In this document: piece after piece, positions 41,609 to 51,600 of the stretch
How the letters are laid out: the number at the start of each line of letters is the position of its first letter
Position numbering within the stretch: the stretch's first letter is position 1
Source: Mucilaginibacter sp. KACC 22773
GTDB lineage: Bacteria > Bacteroidota > Bacteroidia > Sphingobacteriales > Sphingobacteriaceae
Reading direction: 5' to 3'
Assembly (NCBI RefSeq): GCF_028736215.1
Contig: NZ_CP117883.1
Location: 1,116,001 to 1,180,000 of the forward strand
DNA: 64,000 nucleotides
Notes under the pieces: generated by a model
The model's input: the letters and a program-made list of their open reading frames with translations, nothing else
Database searches by the model: none
What the model was told of the DNA's origin: nothing
Program-made: the position numbers and the translations under genes

Positions 41609-43684
41609 ATGAATACTGATGCTGTTAAATTGCTGCAAGGCCGTTATTGTAATTCGTTAACCCAATATTCGCGTTTTGTTACCCGCGAGGTAAATATTGG
41701 CGATGTGCCCATGGGCGGCAATAACCCCATCCGCATACAAAGCATGACCACTACCGATACCATGGATACCATGGGTACCGTTGAGCAATCTATCCGTATG
41801 GTTGATGCGGGCTGCGAGTACGTGCGCATTACCGCGCCCAGCATTAAAGAGGCCAAAAACCTGGCCGAGATAAAAAAACAGCTTCGCGCCCGTGGTTACA
41901 ATGTACCCTTGGTGGCCGATATCCACTTTACACCAAACGCCGCAGAAGTGGCCGCCCGTATTGTCGAAAAAGTACGCGTTAACCCAGGCAACTATGCCGA
42001 TAAAAAGAAATTCGACCAGATTGATTATACCGACCTGGAGTACCAGGGCGAACTGGAACGCATTTACCAAAAGTTTGCGCCGCTGGTAAACATCTGTAAA
42101 GAGTATGGCACCGCCATGCGCATTGGCACCAACCACGGTAGTTTAAGCGACAGGATCATGAGCCGTTATGGCGATACCCCGCAAGGGATGGTTGAATCGG
42201 CTATGGAGTTTATGCGCATGTGCGAAACGCTGAATTATTATAATTTGGTGATCAGCATGAAATCGAGCAATCCGCAGGTAATGGTGCAGGCCTATCGTTT
42301 GTTAGTTGAAACCATGGTTGCCGAAGGCATGAACTATCCCCTGCACCTTGGCGTAACCGAAGCCGGCGACGGCGAAGACGGCCGCATAAAATCAGCCGTA
42401 GGTATAGGCACCTTATTGGAAGATGGCCTTGGCGATACCGTCCGCGTATCATTAACCGAAGAACCTGAGGCAGAAGCGCCCGTGGCTATCGAGTTGGTGA
42501 AGCGCTACTCTTTGAGGGAGAAGGAGGTTAAAGGCGAAAGGTTAAAGGCAAAAGGCAATGAGAATATTACCGATAAGAACCTTTCACCTTTCACCTTTCA
42601 CCTTTCGCCTCAAACCCATAATCCCTACGAATACAAAAAACGCCACACCTACGAAGCTAATGCTTTCATTGGCGGGCATATGGTGCCAAGGGTGGTGCTT
42701 GATCTGTCAAAAAAGAACCTGAAAGATCCGGGTATTATGGCCGATGCCGGTTATATCTACTCGCCCTTGCTGGATAAATATAACATGGCCGAGCAGTCGG
42801 TTGATTTTGTTTACCTGGCTGATGAGTTACCGTCGTTTAACCTACCCGGTAACTTAAAGCAGTTGTATAACTACCAAACCTGGTTAAAACTGGCCGATAA
42901 AACCCTTTGTCATCCATTATTTACACTGAAAGAATATATCGGGGCCACCAACAAAACGTCAGTGTTAAACCTGGTGACGCTGTTTCCGGAAGATATTGAT
43001 TCGGAAGAATTTGGCTCGTTACCGTTTGATAATTCGCTGGTGTTTGTTTTAGAAACCAACGCCCTGCATGGTATGGCCGATCAACGCAGCTTCTTCTTCA
43101 AAATGGAAGAACTGGGATTGGATGTGCCGGTGATTGTGAAAAGGAGTTATGCATTTGAGTCCGAAAGTCCGGAAGTCGGAAAGTCCGAAAGTGAAGCTGA
43201 TCTCAGATCTCAAATCTCAAATCTCACATCTAAACTGCAGCTCTACGCCGCCACCGACCTTGGCGCTTTGTTAGTTGATGGCTTTGGTGACGGTATCTGG
43301 ATTGAGGCACCTGAGGTTGATACCAAAGTGATCACTTCTACCGCCTTTGGTGTTTTGCAGGCTACGCGTTCACGTATTTCCAAAACAGAATATATCAGTT
43401 GCCCAAGCTGCGGGCGTACCTTGTTTGATTTGATGATTACTACGCAGATGATCCGCAGCCGCACAAGTCACCTTAAAGGCTTGAAGATTGGTATTATGGG
43501 CTGCATCGTAAATGGTCCCGGCGAAATGGCGGATGCTGATTATGGCTATGTTGGTTCGGGCACAGATAAAATCACCCTTTACCGTGGTAAAGAAGCCGTA
43601 AAGAAAAACATCAGCGCAGCAAACGCTTTAGATGAGCTTATAGGCATCATTAAAGACGACGGTAACTGGGTTGAGCAGGAATAA
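41609..43684 (+). CDS. ispG: 4-hydroxy-3-methylbut-2-enyl diphosphate synthase, long form with two in-frame repeat insertions
   Basis: IspG performs the penultimate step of the MEP isoprenoid pathway. The 691-residue protein is the three-domain form common in Bacteroidota: a TIM barrel (about 15-300), an extra A* domain (about 340-580) and a C-terminal [4Fe-4S] domain. The cluster ligands C598, C601 (SCPSCGRT) and C632 (MGCIVNGPGE), with E639 following, are present. Two segments do not look native: residues about 306-334 and 517-543 are encoded by stutter repeats (42523-42610 and 43157-43235), read in frame. They lie in surface linkers between conserved blocks, so the enzyme is probably functional. 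Confidence 0.96.
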   Translation: MNTDAVKLLQGRYCNSLTQYSRFVTREVNIGDVPMGGNNPIRIQSMTTTDTMDTMGTVEQSIRMVDAGCEYVRITAPSIKEAKNLAEIKKQLRARGYNVPLVADIHFTPNAAEVAARIVEKVRVNPGNYADKKKFDQIDYTDLEYQGELERIYQKFAPLVNICKEYGTAMRIGTNHGSLSDRIMSRYGDTPQGMVESAMEFMRMCETLNYYNLVISMKSSNPQVMVQAYRLLVETMVAEGMNYPLHLGVTEAGDGEDGRIKSAVGIGTLLEDGLGDTVRVSLTEEPEAEAPVAIELVKRYSLREKEVKGERLKAKGNENITDKNLSPFTFHLSPQTHNPYEYKKRHTYEANAFIGGHMVPRVVLDLSKKNLKDPGIMADAGYIYSPLLDKYNMAEQSVDFVYLADELPSFNLPGNLKQLYNYQTWLKLADKTLCHPLFTLKEYIGATNKTSVLNLVTLFPEDIDSEEFGSLPFDNSLVFVLETNALHGMADQRSFFFKMEELGLDVPVIVKRSYAFESESPEVGKSESEADLRSQISNLTSKLQLYAATDLGALLVDGFGDGIWIEAPEVDTKVITSTAFGVLQATRSRISKTEYISCPSCGRTLFDLMITTQMIRSRTSHLKGLKIGIMGCIVNGPGEMADADYGYVGSGTDKITLYRGKEAVKKNISAANALDELIGIIKDDGNWVEQE
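42523..42610. repeat. Inverted stutter repeat inside ispG (GGTTAAAGGCGAAAGG words)
   Basis: The left part is a run of GAAAGGTTAAAGGCAAAAGG-type words. The right part is the reverse complement, four CCTTTCA/CCTTTCG words. A 25-base centre separates them. The whole block is in frame and encodes a low-complexity segment (KEVKGERLKAKGN...SPFTFHLSP) between two conserved IspG regions. Confidence 0.85.
43157..43235. repeat. Two stutter words inside ispG (GTCCGAAAGTC and CAAATCTCAAATCTC)
   Basis: Positions 43157-43195 repeat CCGAAAGTC(C/G)G words and 43199-43235 repeat ATCTCAAATCTCAGATCTCA-like words. Both are tandem runs of different families placed side by side, in frame, encoding SESPEVGKSESEADLRSQIS and a few further residues. 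No full reverse-complement arm is visible. Confidence 0.75.
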
Positions 43685-43693
43685 ACCTAATGT

Positions 43694-44611
43694 ATGAGCG
43701 ATAAGATCACCGTTTTAGATATCCCATCAACGCTAAAAAAGCACCTGGCATCGGCAGGTGATCATGCGCCCGATTTTGGAATTATTAACGATGGCTGGAA
43801 CCAGGACGATTTTGCAGTGCTCAATAATCAACCGGGGCTTACACATGGCCTGCCTGTTAAAACAGATTATTACTCGGTGATTTTATGTTTAAGGGGCAGC
43901 TGTAAAAAAACAATCGGCCATTTTGTGTTCGAGGTGTATACCAATTCCATCCACCTGGTATCGCCCCAGTTTATAACTTCCTATGAAGATGCCTCGCCCG
44001 ATTTGTTATTGTACGAGGTGTTATTTAAAAAAGAATTCCTGACCAATAACCTGCTTAAAGAAAACATACTGGATAACCTGCTGGAAGTAAATCCCGATTA
44101 TCCGCCAATCTATGGCCTGTCGCAAAAAAGCTGCGCTTCGCTAAAAGCCCTTTACGAAAAAATAAGCGACGAAAGTCGGGATAAAGGCGCTTTTCACTTA
44201 CCCATCCTACGATTGCTGTTAACGGATTTGCTTTACGAAATGAACCGGGCTTGCGAAAACTGCCTGCTGCATTCAACCCGCCACCTTAGCAAACAATATC
44301 AGCTGGTTTATAAATTTAAAAAACTGGTGGAGGATCAGTTTCTCACCCTTAAAACGGTGCAGGAATATGCCGATGCCTTGTTTATTTCAGCAAAATATTT
44401 AACGGAAATTGTAAAGGCCGAGACTGGCCAAAATGCCCTGCATGTTATCCATAACCGGATGTACCTGGAGGCGCAATACCTGCTCTCGTCATCCGGTTTG
44501 AGTATCAAAGAAATTGCCGAGCGGCTGAACTTTGATAACAGTTCGCATTTCAGCCGTTTTTTCAAACGTTTTGCAGGTAATAATCCTTCGGAGTTTAAGC
44601 AGCTTCAATAA
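43694..44611 (+). CDS. AraC family transcriptional regulator
   Basis: The 305-residue protein has an N-terminal cupin-like sensing part (about 40-130; VEVYTNSIHLVSPQF). Its C-terminal AraC double helix-turn-helix is at about 205-303: LKTVQEYADALFISAKYLTEIVKAETGQNA in the first motif and SIKEIAERLNFDNSSHFSRFFKRFAGNNPSEFK in the second. It starts only nine bases after the ispG stop and may be read through from it, but a functional link is not expected. Confidence 0.92.
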   Translation: MSDKITVLDIPSTLKKHLASAGDHAPDFGIINDGWNQDDFAVLNNQPGLTHGLPVKTDYYSVILCLRGSCKKTIGHFVFEVYTNSIHLVSPQFITSYEDASPDLLLYEVLFKKEFLTNNLLKENILDNLLEVNPDYPPIYGLSQKSCASLKALYEKISDESRDKGAFHLPILRLLLTDLLYEMNRACENCLLHSTRHLSKQYQLVYKFKKLVEDQFLTLKTVQEYADALFISAKYLTEIVKAETGQNALHVIHNRMYLEAQYLLSSSGLSIKEIAERLNFDNSSHFSRFFKRFAGNNPSEFKQLQ

Positions 44612-44736
44612 AATCCTCTCCAATTTATCTTGCCCAAATCACCGTTATGACTATCGGCTGACGGTAATAACCGGCCTCAGGAAAAATTGGTTGTTAAAAC
44701 CGATTTATTGAGATTGATGCGCCCTGCTAAGCGCAG

Positions 44737-44744
44737 TACCTTTG
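44737..44744 (+). promoter_or_regulatory. Promoter of a short intergenic transcript
   Basis: TACCTTTG matches TAnnTTTG exactly. A TTG at 44714-44716 lies 20 bases upstream, close to the ideal -33/-7 spacing. This is the best two-part promoter seen in the window, and it lies outside any long gene. Confidence 0.55.
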
Positions 44745-44768
44745 ATATGTCAATCAAACAATACGGTC

Positions 44769-44858
44769 ATGAAAAAGGAAAACATCGAACTCATAAAAAG
44801 CAGGTTACTGCAATTGTACTTTGGTACTTACCAGATATTAACTATCATTTACAGGTAA
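44769..44858 (+). CDS. Possible 29-residue small protein (or part of a small RNA)
   Basis: An ATG 24 bases downstream of the promoter at 44737 opens a 29-codon frame (MKKENIELIKSRLLQLYFGT..., ending QILTIIYR) with a basic N-terminus and an amphipathic or hydrophobic C-terminal half. It ends at 44858; a terminator hairpin lies at 45021-45049. No family is recognised, and the peptide could equally be an accident within a small RNA of about 300 bases. Another frame (44687-44929) overlaps it and is less convincing because it starts before the promoter. Confidence 0.3.
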   Translation: MKKENIELIKSRLLQLYFGTYQILTIIYR

Positions 44859-45020
44859 TAGTAAAGCTTAAAGCACAATGCTCAAGGCTGAAAGCCGATA
44901 TCCTGTTGGGACAGCGGTTTATATATTAAGGCATCAGATAATTAAGAACTATAGGTAACAAACACTACAAAAACAAGCAGCCGTTAAAAGGCTTCACTAT
45001 ATATTGGTACATAAAAAAGG

Positions 45021-45049
45021 GGCAGACTTATAACAAGTTTGCCTTTTTT
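45021..45049 (+). terminator. Intrinsic terminator in the AraC downstream region
   Basis: GGCAGACTT (45021-45029) pairs with AAGTTTGCC (45035-45043), with one G-T wobble and a 5-base loop, followed by TTTTTT (45044-45049). It would terminate transcripts from the short transcription unit at about 44750, or from the AraC gene. Confidence 0.85.
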
Positions 45050-45176
45050 GTTTAATTGATGGCATCTGTAAAAATAAACAGGGTCACCTCGCGCTCCCCT
45101 GAGTATAATTAAAAAGCATCTTTATATAATTTTTGATTTAGTGCAAATGAACACCCCTCAATTCTGTTTTTCACGT

Positions 45177-45488
45177 TTAGCTCTTTTTTACTTTGAAGGA
45201 TGCAGCAAGCATGTTGCCGTCGCTTATTGGTTTGCCAGTTGTCATTAAAAGGTCCAGCATGCTATTGAGCTTTTGTTGTACTTTTTTGTTGCTCACATTT
45301 ATACGGGCTTTAATGGTTTCGCTGTAAATAAGGTGCTTATCATTATTATAAAACCTTACCGTTTGGATGCCCGGGTTGTTAATGTTGCTTTCCACAACCC
45401 AGGTAGCGGTGTTATTGATTTTTGTTTGGGCTATGCTGCCTGCAGCCGCCATACAAATAATGGCAAGTGTTAATATGGTCTTTTTCAT
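45177..45488 (-). CDS. Small secreted protein of unknown function
   Basis: The 103-residue product has a clear signal peptide (MKKTILTLAIICMAAAGSIAQ) and a mature part of about 82 residues with strands (TWVVESNINNPGIQTVRFYNNDKHLIYSE) and a helix (NKKVQQKLNSMLDLLMTTG). I do not recognise the family, but similar short secreted proteins are common in this group. It stands alone. Confidence 0.65.
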   Translation of the reverse strand: MKKTILTLAIICMAAAGSIAQTKINNTATWVVESNINNPGIQTVRFYNNDKHLIYSETIKARINVSNKKVQQKLNSMLDLLMTTGKPISDGNMLAASFKVKKS

Positions 45489-45728
45489 GTCGTTTATTTT
45501 TTAAATCTGGTAACTAAATTACAGGCCGGGTAACACTTTATAAACCAATAGCGTCATATAGCAGGATACCGGATACAAACAGCCTTGTGGCATACATAAA
45601 TTGCATTAATGTGCAAAAACATGCCGGATAAACCTGTTGAAATGCGTTTTGTCGACGCCGGCGTGTCATCCGTCGATGAGTGTACTAAATGGTTCATCCT
45701 TTTGATTGACTATAAGTAATTTAGCTAT

Positions 45729-46862
45729 ATGAAACAGCTTGCCGATTTTGATGTTGCCCAATTTAAAATGCCAAGGCCCATGCAGCACATATTGTTTTGG
45801 CTAATCGTGAGCTTTATCATAACACTGATGTATTCGGTACCAACCAATTTCATGGTATCGCTACGTAACAATTTTATTTTTATGTCTATCCAGATAGCCT
45901 ACTATTACGCTATAGCTGGCTGGCTTATCCCTAAATACCTGTTCCCGGGCAAGTACCTGAAGTTTTGTTTACTGGCATTGGGGGTGTTTGTATTGTCGGT
46001 TGTTGTTACCCGCATTGTTGGTATTTTGTTTGTAACGCCCTATACCATTCGTATGATGCACCTTACCGAAGGCGACTATTTTGAAGCCTCACGGCGGCCG
46101 TTTTTAGTGAAGCTGTTCGATTTACAAAACATGATCAACGCATTAAAAGGCACCAACCTGGTAATAGGCTTTGTATTGGCCATTAAGCTTTTTAAAATGT
46201 GGTATAAGCGTAAACAGGCTACTTTACAGGCAGAACTAAATGCGCTGAAAGCGCAGGTACACCCTCACTTTTTATTTAATACGCTAAATAATCTTTACGC
46301 TTTAAGTTTAAACCAATCTGCAAAGTCGCCGCAGCTGATCCTTAACCTGAGTAATATTCTGCGTTACATGTTATATGAATGTAATACCGGCGAGGTATTG
46401 TTAAGCCAGGAGATTACAATGCTGCAACAGTTTATAAGCCTTGAAAAACTGCGTTATGAAGATAGGCTGGATATCAATTTTAATATTTATGGCGATACTG
46501 ATGGAAAGCTGATAGCTCCATTGCTAATGTTGCCCCTTGTTGAAAATGCGTTTAAACATGGTGCCGGCGAGCAAATGGGCGATGCGTGGATTAACATCAA
46601 TTTATATGTTATGCGCGATGAGCTTAAGCTCAAAATATCAAACAGTAAAGCAGCGGGCGCAAATAAAGGTGCCGGCAAAACCGGCAACATCGGGCTGCAA
46701 AACCTTAGGAAACGGCTTGAACTGATATACCCAATCACCCACAGTCTTAAAATAATGGATGACAATGATACTTTTCTGGCCGTGCTCGATCTCAGGCTTA
46801 ATTTTGCACCTCAAAGCCCATCTAAAATAAACACTCATGAAATTGCGTATACTCATAGTTGA
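45729..46862 (+). CDS. LytS-type sensor histidine kinase
   Basis: The 377-residue protein has four membrane helices (about 19-37, 49-67, 77-104, 142-157), a short coiled coil and a His_kinase/HATPase core of the LytS/YehU type. The phosphoacceptor motif is VHPHFLFNTLNNLYAL (H178/H180), and LMLPLVENAFKHG near 276 is the N box. Its last 26 bases overlap the response regulator gene, so the pair is one operon. The signal sensed is unknown. Confidence 0.92.
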   Translation: MKQLADFDVAQFKMPRPMQHILFWLIVSFIITLMYSVPTNFMVSLRNNFIFMSIQIAYYYAIAGWLIPKYLFPGKYLKFCLLALGVFVLSVVVTRIVGILFVTPYTIRMMHLTEGDYFEASRRPFLVKLFDLQNMINALKGTNLVIGFVLAIKLFKMWYKRKQATLQAELNALKAQVHPHFLFNTLNNLYALSLNQSAKSPQLILNLSNILRYMLYECNTGEVLLSQEITMLQQFISLEKLRYEDRLDINFNIYGDTDGKLIAPLLMLPLVENAFKHGAGEQMGDAWININLYVMRDELKLKISNSKAAGANKGAGKTGNIGLQNLRKRLELIYPITHSLKIMDDNDTFLAVLDLRLNFAPQSPSKINTHEIAYTHS

Positions 46863-47568
46863 CGACGAGCCTTATGCCATTGAAGTGATGGAGAATTACC
46901 TGCGCAACTTTGATGATATGGAGATTGTAGGTAAATGTAGTAACGCCATCCAGGCCTTCCAGTTGTTGCAGCAAAAAACTGTTGATTTAATGTTTTTAGA
47001 TATTCAGATGCCTGGAATAACAGGTATTGATTTTTTAAAGACCCTTAAAAATCCACCCAAAACTATTTTTACCACCGCCTACAGCCAGTATGCCCTTGAT
47101 GGCTTTGAGTTAAATGTGGTTGATTATTTGGTTAAGCCCATACCGCTTGACAGGTTTATGCGCGCTATTGATAAGGTTTACCAGCTTAATGGCAACAAAG
47201 CCAGCGCAGGCGACAACTATGAAAAAAACGTTGGCGATACCGAGGCATTCCTGTACCTGAAGGTTGAACGTAAAACCATTAAAATAAATGTAAACGATAT
47301 TTTATGGGTGGAAAGTTTGCGTGATTATGTTAAGGTAATAACTACGGGTAACGCTTATATCAGCAAACAAAAAATAAGCCTGCTGGAAGGGATGTTGCCT
47401 GAAAATAAGTTTGTGCGTGCGCACCGGTCTTTTATTATAGCCATTGCGCATATCAGTTCCTTTTACGCCTACAGTGTAGAAGTGAACGGGCACGAATTGC
47501 CCATTGGCCGCAACTATAAACAGGAAATGCAGAAGCGGTTAAAGGCCGATAATTTTCATTTTAGATAA
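46837..47568 (+). CDS. LytTR-type response regulator
   Basis: The 243-residue protein has an N-terminal receiver domain (about 3-118) with acidic pocket D9/D10, phosphoacceptor D55 in LMFLDIQMPG and the late Lys in YLVKPI. It has a C-terminal LytTR DNA-binding domain (about 140-240; DILWVESLRDYVKV, FVRAHRSFIIAIAHI, LPIGRNYKQEM). It starts inside the kinase gene and forms a two-component pair with it. Confidence 0.94.
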   Translation: MKLRILIVDDEPYAIEVMENYLRNFDDMEIVGKCSNAIQAFQLLQQKTVDLMFLDIQMPGITGIDFLKTLKNPPKTIFTTAYSQYALDGFELNVVDYLVKPIPLDRFMRAIDKVYQLNGNKASAGDNYEKNVGDTEAFLYLKVERKTIKINVNDILWVESLRDYVKVITTGNAYISKQKISLLEGMLPENKFVRAHRSFIIAIAHISSFYAYSVEVNGHELPIGRNYKQEMQKRLKADNFHFR

Positions 47569-47626
47569 GGGTATCACACTTTTGTATTGACTACCGGCGC
47601 TAATAAAGCCTGTCATGAACCAGCTT

Positions 47627-48022
47627 TTAACTGAAAGTAACCGGCGTGGTATAGGCTACCCTGCGCGCAACGCCGTTTTGTGAGCCAGGCTTCCATTTGG
47701 GCGAAAGTTTGATAACACGTACCGCCTCTTTATTGGCCTCGGCGCTCAGCCCTTTAATTACTTTAATATGGTTTAGTTTTCCGGTCTTCTCCACAACAAA
47801 ATAAACTAAAACTTTGCCTGATGCACCTTTTACAGGGTGTAATTTCGATTTAATAAACGCGGTAAGCTTTTCTTGCCCGCCTGGAAATTGCGGCAACACT
47901 TCAACTGGTGCCACTGTAACGGTGTTGGTTTTAACTGTATCCTTTTGTACAAGGGCAAATGAGTTTTGCGCTATAAGACAAAAGGTAAAAATTGTGATGA
48001 TTGGCGCAAGGTTAAATTTCAT
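47627..48022 (-). CDS. TonB C-terminal-domain protein, secreted
   Basis: The 131-residue product has an N-terminal signal-like helix (ATG at 48022; an upstream GTG at 48028 is the alternative). A TonB C-terminal domain follows (about 38-130): VLPQFPGGQEKLTAFIKSKL, GKVLVYFVVEKTGKLNHIKVIKGLS and a terminal VTF. It lacks the long Pro-rich spacer and clear cytoplasmic part of full TonB, so it may be a periplasmic member of the family. No ExbB/ExbD genes are near. Confidence 0.8.
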   Translation of the reverse strand: MKFNLAPIITIFTFCLIAQNSFALVQKDTVKTNTVTVAPVEVLPQFPGGQEKLTAFIKSKLHPVKGASGKVLVYFVVEKTGKLNHIKVIKGLSAEANKEAVRVIKLSPKWKPGSQNGVARRVAYTTPVTFS

Positions 48023-48148
48023 ATTCACTGGTATTAAAGTAAATTCTGCATTGATATTTTATCTGTAAAACCCTACCATAACAACAAAACACGCGCTTTG
48101 TTGGCATACGGGTAATTTGTTTAATTGGATAGTATGTTATTTAGCTGG

Positions 48149-48466
48149 TTAATCAACTGCGTTAAATTCTGCAAACATGTTGCCGGCCTCGGCAAGGCTG
48201 TTTAGTTTTACATAGTCGCATACCTCTGCATACTCGGCCCACAACTGGTGTACAACAGGGTTGGCATGCGCTTTCCTGATGGCATCGGCCGATAACCACT
48301 CAAAAACTTCTATCACGGTGCCATCAACGGCTTCCATAATTACAGCTTCACGGTTAGTAACAAGTCCTTCGGCCCTTAAACGCGGTACATGGGTTTTGGT
48401 GAGTTCTTTCAACTCCAGTGCTTTGCCGGGCTTTGGTTTGTAAGCTATAATAACTATGCGTGCCAT
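48149..48466 (-). CDS. Antibiotic biosynthesis monooxygenase-like (ABM) protein
   Basis: The 105-residue protein resembles the ABM/dimeric alpha-beta barrel group: ARIVIIAYKPKPGKALELKELTKTH opening strand and helix, then a central VIEVFEWLSADAIRKAHANPVVHQLWAEYAEVC. Members include small cofactor-free monooxygenases and heme-degrading enzymes, but this one is not assignable to either. It has no signal peptide and stands alone. Confidence 0.75.
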   Translation of the reverse strand: MARIVIIAYKPKPGKALELKELTKTHVPRLRAEGLVTNREAVIMEAVDGTVIEVFEWLSADAIRKAHANPVVHQLWAEYAEVCDYVKLNSLAEAGNMFAEFNAVD

Positions 48467-48623
48467 AAGGGTTTTATTAATGCAATAATATGAACAGATT
48501 TTAATATGGATATATGCCTATGAATCAATTTTTTAATAAATATATAAAATGTTACTTAATGCCAACTTTACTTAAAAGCAATCGTATAAAAAAGTATATA
48601 GCTAAACCAATTTTTATATAGTG

Positions 48624-51600
48624 ATGATTAAACCGCACAGATGGTTTACATGTTGGGTTTCTGGGATTGCAGTGCTTGTGTGTCTTTTATATCCAACAGA
48701 TGGTAAAACACAAGCGCCCGAAATAAAATTCAAGCAAATTAGTATCGAGCAAGGCTTATCAAACAGTTATGTTTTTGCAACGTGGCAGGACAGCCGGGGT
48801 TTTATGTGGTTTGGTACACAGGATGGCTTAAACCGTTATGATGGGCAACAAATGATTGTTTATCGCAACATACCGGGCGATAATCATAGTTTGAGTGACA
48901 ACCTGATCAAGTATATTTACGAAGACAGCAATAAAATTTTATGGATTGGAACTGCAAACGGGCTCAATAGCTTTAACCCATATAGCAATTCATTTACACG
49001 TTACACTCATGATGTTACAGATAAGAATAGCGTTAGCGGAAGCATGATTGCCTGCATTTTTGAAGATACACAGCATGTTTTATGGGTGGTTTCTGAAGAT
49101 GGTGGTCTTGATATTTTTAACCGTCAAACAAAACAGTTTTTACATTTTGCCCACAGCAAGAAGGATGGCAACAGCATTAGTGCAGGAGCCGTTCATTATA
49201 TTTTAGAAGACAGGCAGAACAGGCTTTGGATAGCAACTGATTCTGGTTTAAATGTTTACAACCACTCTGCCAGAAAATTTAACCTGATAAAAAACAAGTT
49301 CGGATCCGCGGCTAACAATATACAATCAATGCAGCTGGCCCGGGATGGCAAACTTTGGCTGGCCACTAAAACCGCGGGGGTGCTGGTTTTCGATCCGCAA
49401 AATGGTTCCTTTAAACAGTATCAACATATCACCGGCGAGGCGGGTAGCCTATCGGGTAACGAGATAGCGCTTTCCGGTTTGCTCATTGATCACGAAGGCC
49501 ATGTTTGGATAGGTACGATAAACGAAGGGCTTAATCTTTATAATCCGGCTGATGACAGCTTTTATCACTATACCCATAAGTTTTACGACCCGACAAGCCT
49601 TGCACAAACCTCGGCATCGGGTTTATTTGAGGATAACCAGGGCAACTTATGGGTTGGTACGGGCCGTGGAGGCATTAGCTTATACACGCCTGCTGCCAAC
49701 AGGTTTAACGTTTACCGGCAGGAAAAAGATCCCAATAGTTTAAGTTTTAGCGATGTTAAATCGTTTTGTGAAGATAGGAGGGGCAATATCTGGATTGGCA
49801 CCGATGGGGGTGGGTTAAACCTTTTTAACAGGGAAAAAGCATCGTTTAAACATTTCAGATATAACGAGGCCGACCCGGCCAGCATTGGCTCGGACGCAGT
49901 GCTTGATATTACCGAAGACCTGGATAAAAACCTATGGATAAGTACCTGGGCCGGCGGGTTAAACCTGCTCCGCCCGGGGAGCACCAGGTTTACCCGTTTT
50001 AAAAATAATCCGAATGACAAAACAACCATTAGTTCGGATATGGTATTTAAAACATTCCAGGATAGCGAGGGCAACCTGTGGGTGGGCACTTTTGGCGGGG
50101 GCCTTAACCTGCTGAATGCTAAAACTCACCAATTCAGGCGTGTTACCAAAGATCCCGATGGGGTTACCAGCTTCCTGGGCAATAACGTGTTTGTAATTAA
50201 CCAGGATAAAGCCGGCAATGTTTGGTTTGGCGGCGACGATGGTGGCTTAAACTGCTATAATTTAAAAAGCAGGCGCTTCTCGCACTATTTTAATGAATTT
50301 GCCAGGAAACCCGATATAAGGGTAATATTTACCGACCATAAAGGGCGTTTGTGGATAGGTCAAACAGGCTTGTATCTTTTTGATGCAAAAAAAAATGTGT
50401 TTGCACCTTACAGCCAACAGCCAGGGCTGCTTGATGATGTGATTAAAGGCATAACCGAAGATGAATTTGGCAACCTATGGGTATCCGCAAATGATGGCCT
50501 GTCTATGTTTAATCCGGATAAGCACACCTACAAAAAATTTAATATTCATGATGGCCTGCAGGGGATTGAATTTGAATCCAATTCGTTTTTAAGGGCAAAA
50601 GATGGCGAAATGTTTTTTGGCGGCACCAAAGGGCTTACCACTTTTTATCCTAAAAATATCAAAATCAACACCTTTCTTCCGCCAGTTTTTATTACCGGGC
50701 TTCAAGTTTTTAATAAAACTATTGTTCCGGGGCAAAAGGATTCGATATTAAAAACCGATATCTCTTTAACAAAGCAGCTGCATTTAAACTACCGGCAAAC
50801 TTCACTTACGTTTGAATTTAACGCGTTAAATTATGTAATCCCCGAAAATAACAACTATGCTTATAAGCTGGAAGGATTTGATACCAGTTGGACAAATGCC
50901 GATGCTACAAAAAAAGCCACTTATACCAACCTTGACCCAGGTACGTATACGTTTAGGGTAAAAGCGTCAAATAACGATGGCTTTTGGAACCCCAAAACTG
51001 CTTCGGTTCAAGTTATTATTAAGCCTCCGTACTGGCAAACGCTTTGGTTCCGGATTTTGGCCGGACTAACTTTTATTGTTGGTATTTATTCCTATTACCG
51101 CCACCGTATCAACGGTATCAACAAGCAAAAAACAGAGCTTGAAAAGCAGGTTAAAGAACGGACTGCCGATATTGCCAATAAGGCCGAAGAACTGCAAACG
51201 CAATCAGAAGCGTTACAGGCACAGGCCGAGGAACTGCAGGCACAATCAGAAGAATTACATTCGCTAAATACTGAATTGACCATCAAATCAGATAAACTGC
51301 TTGAGCAGGCCGATGACCTGAAAATACTTAACCAGCAGCTTACCGAACAAAAACACCAGGAGCACCTGGCCCGCGAAGAAGCCGAAAAAGCCAACCTGGC
51401 AAAAAGTACTTTTCTGGCCACCATGAGCCATGAAATACGCACACCAATGAATGGTGTAATAGGAATGGGATCATTACTGGCCGAAACCAACCTTGACAGC
51501 GAGCAGCGCGAGTATACCGATACGATTATCAATTGCGGCGAAAGCTTGTTGAATGTGATTAATGACATCCTTGATTTTTCTAAAATAGAATCGGGAAAAA

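Noticed and set aside
44687..44929. 80-codon ORF after the AraC gene
   Set aside because: It begins upstream of the promoter at 44737, its 3' part is repeat-like (AAGCTTAAAGCACAATGCTC), and it has no recognisable content.
51190..51270. Tandem 21-bp-like DNA repeat as a possible CRISPR or mobile feature
   Set aside because: It lies within the hybrid kinase and simply encodes glutamine-rich coiled-coil heptads.
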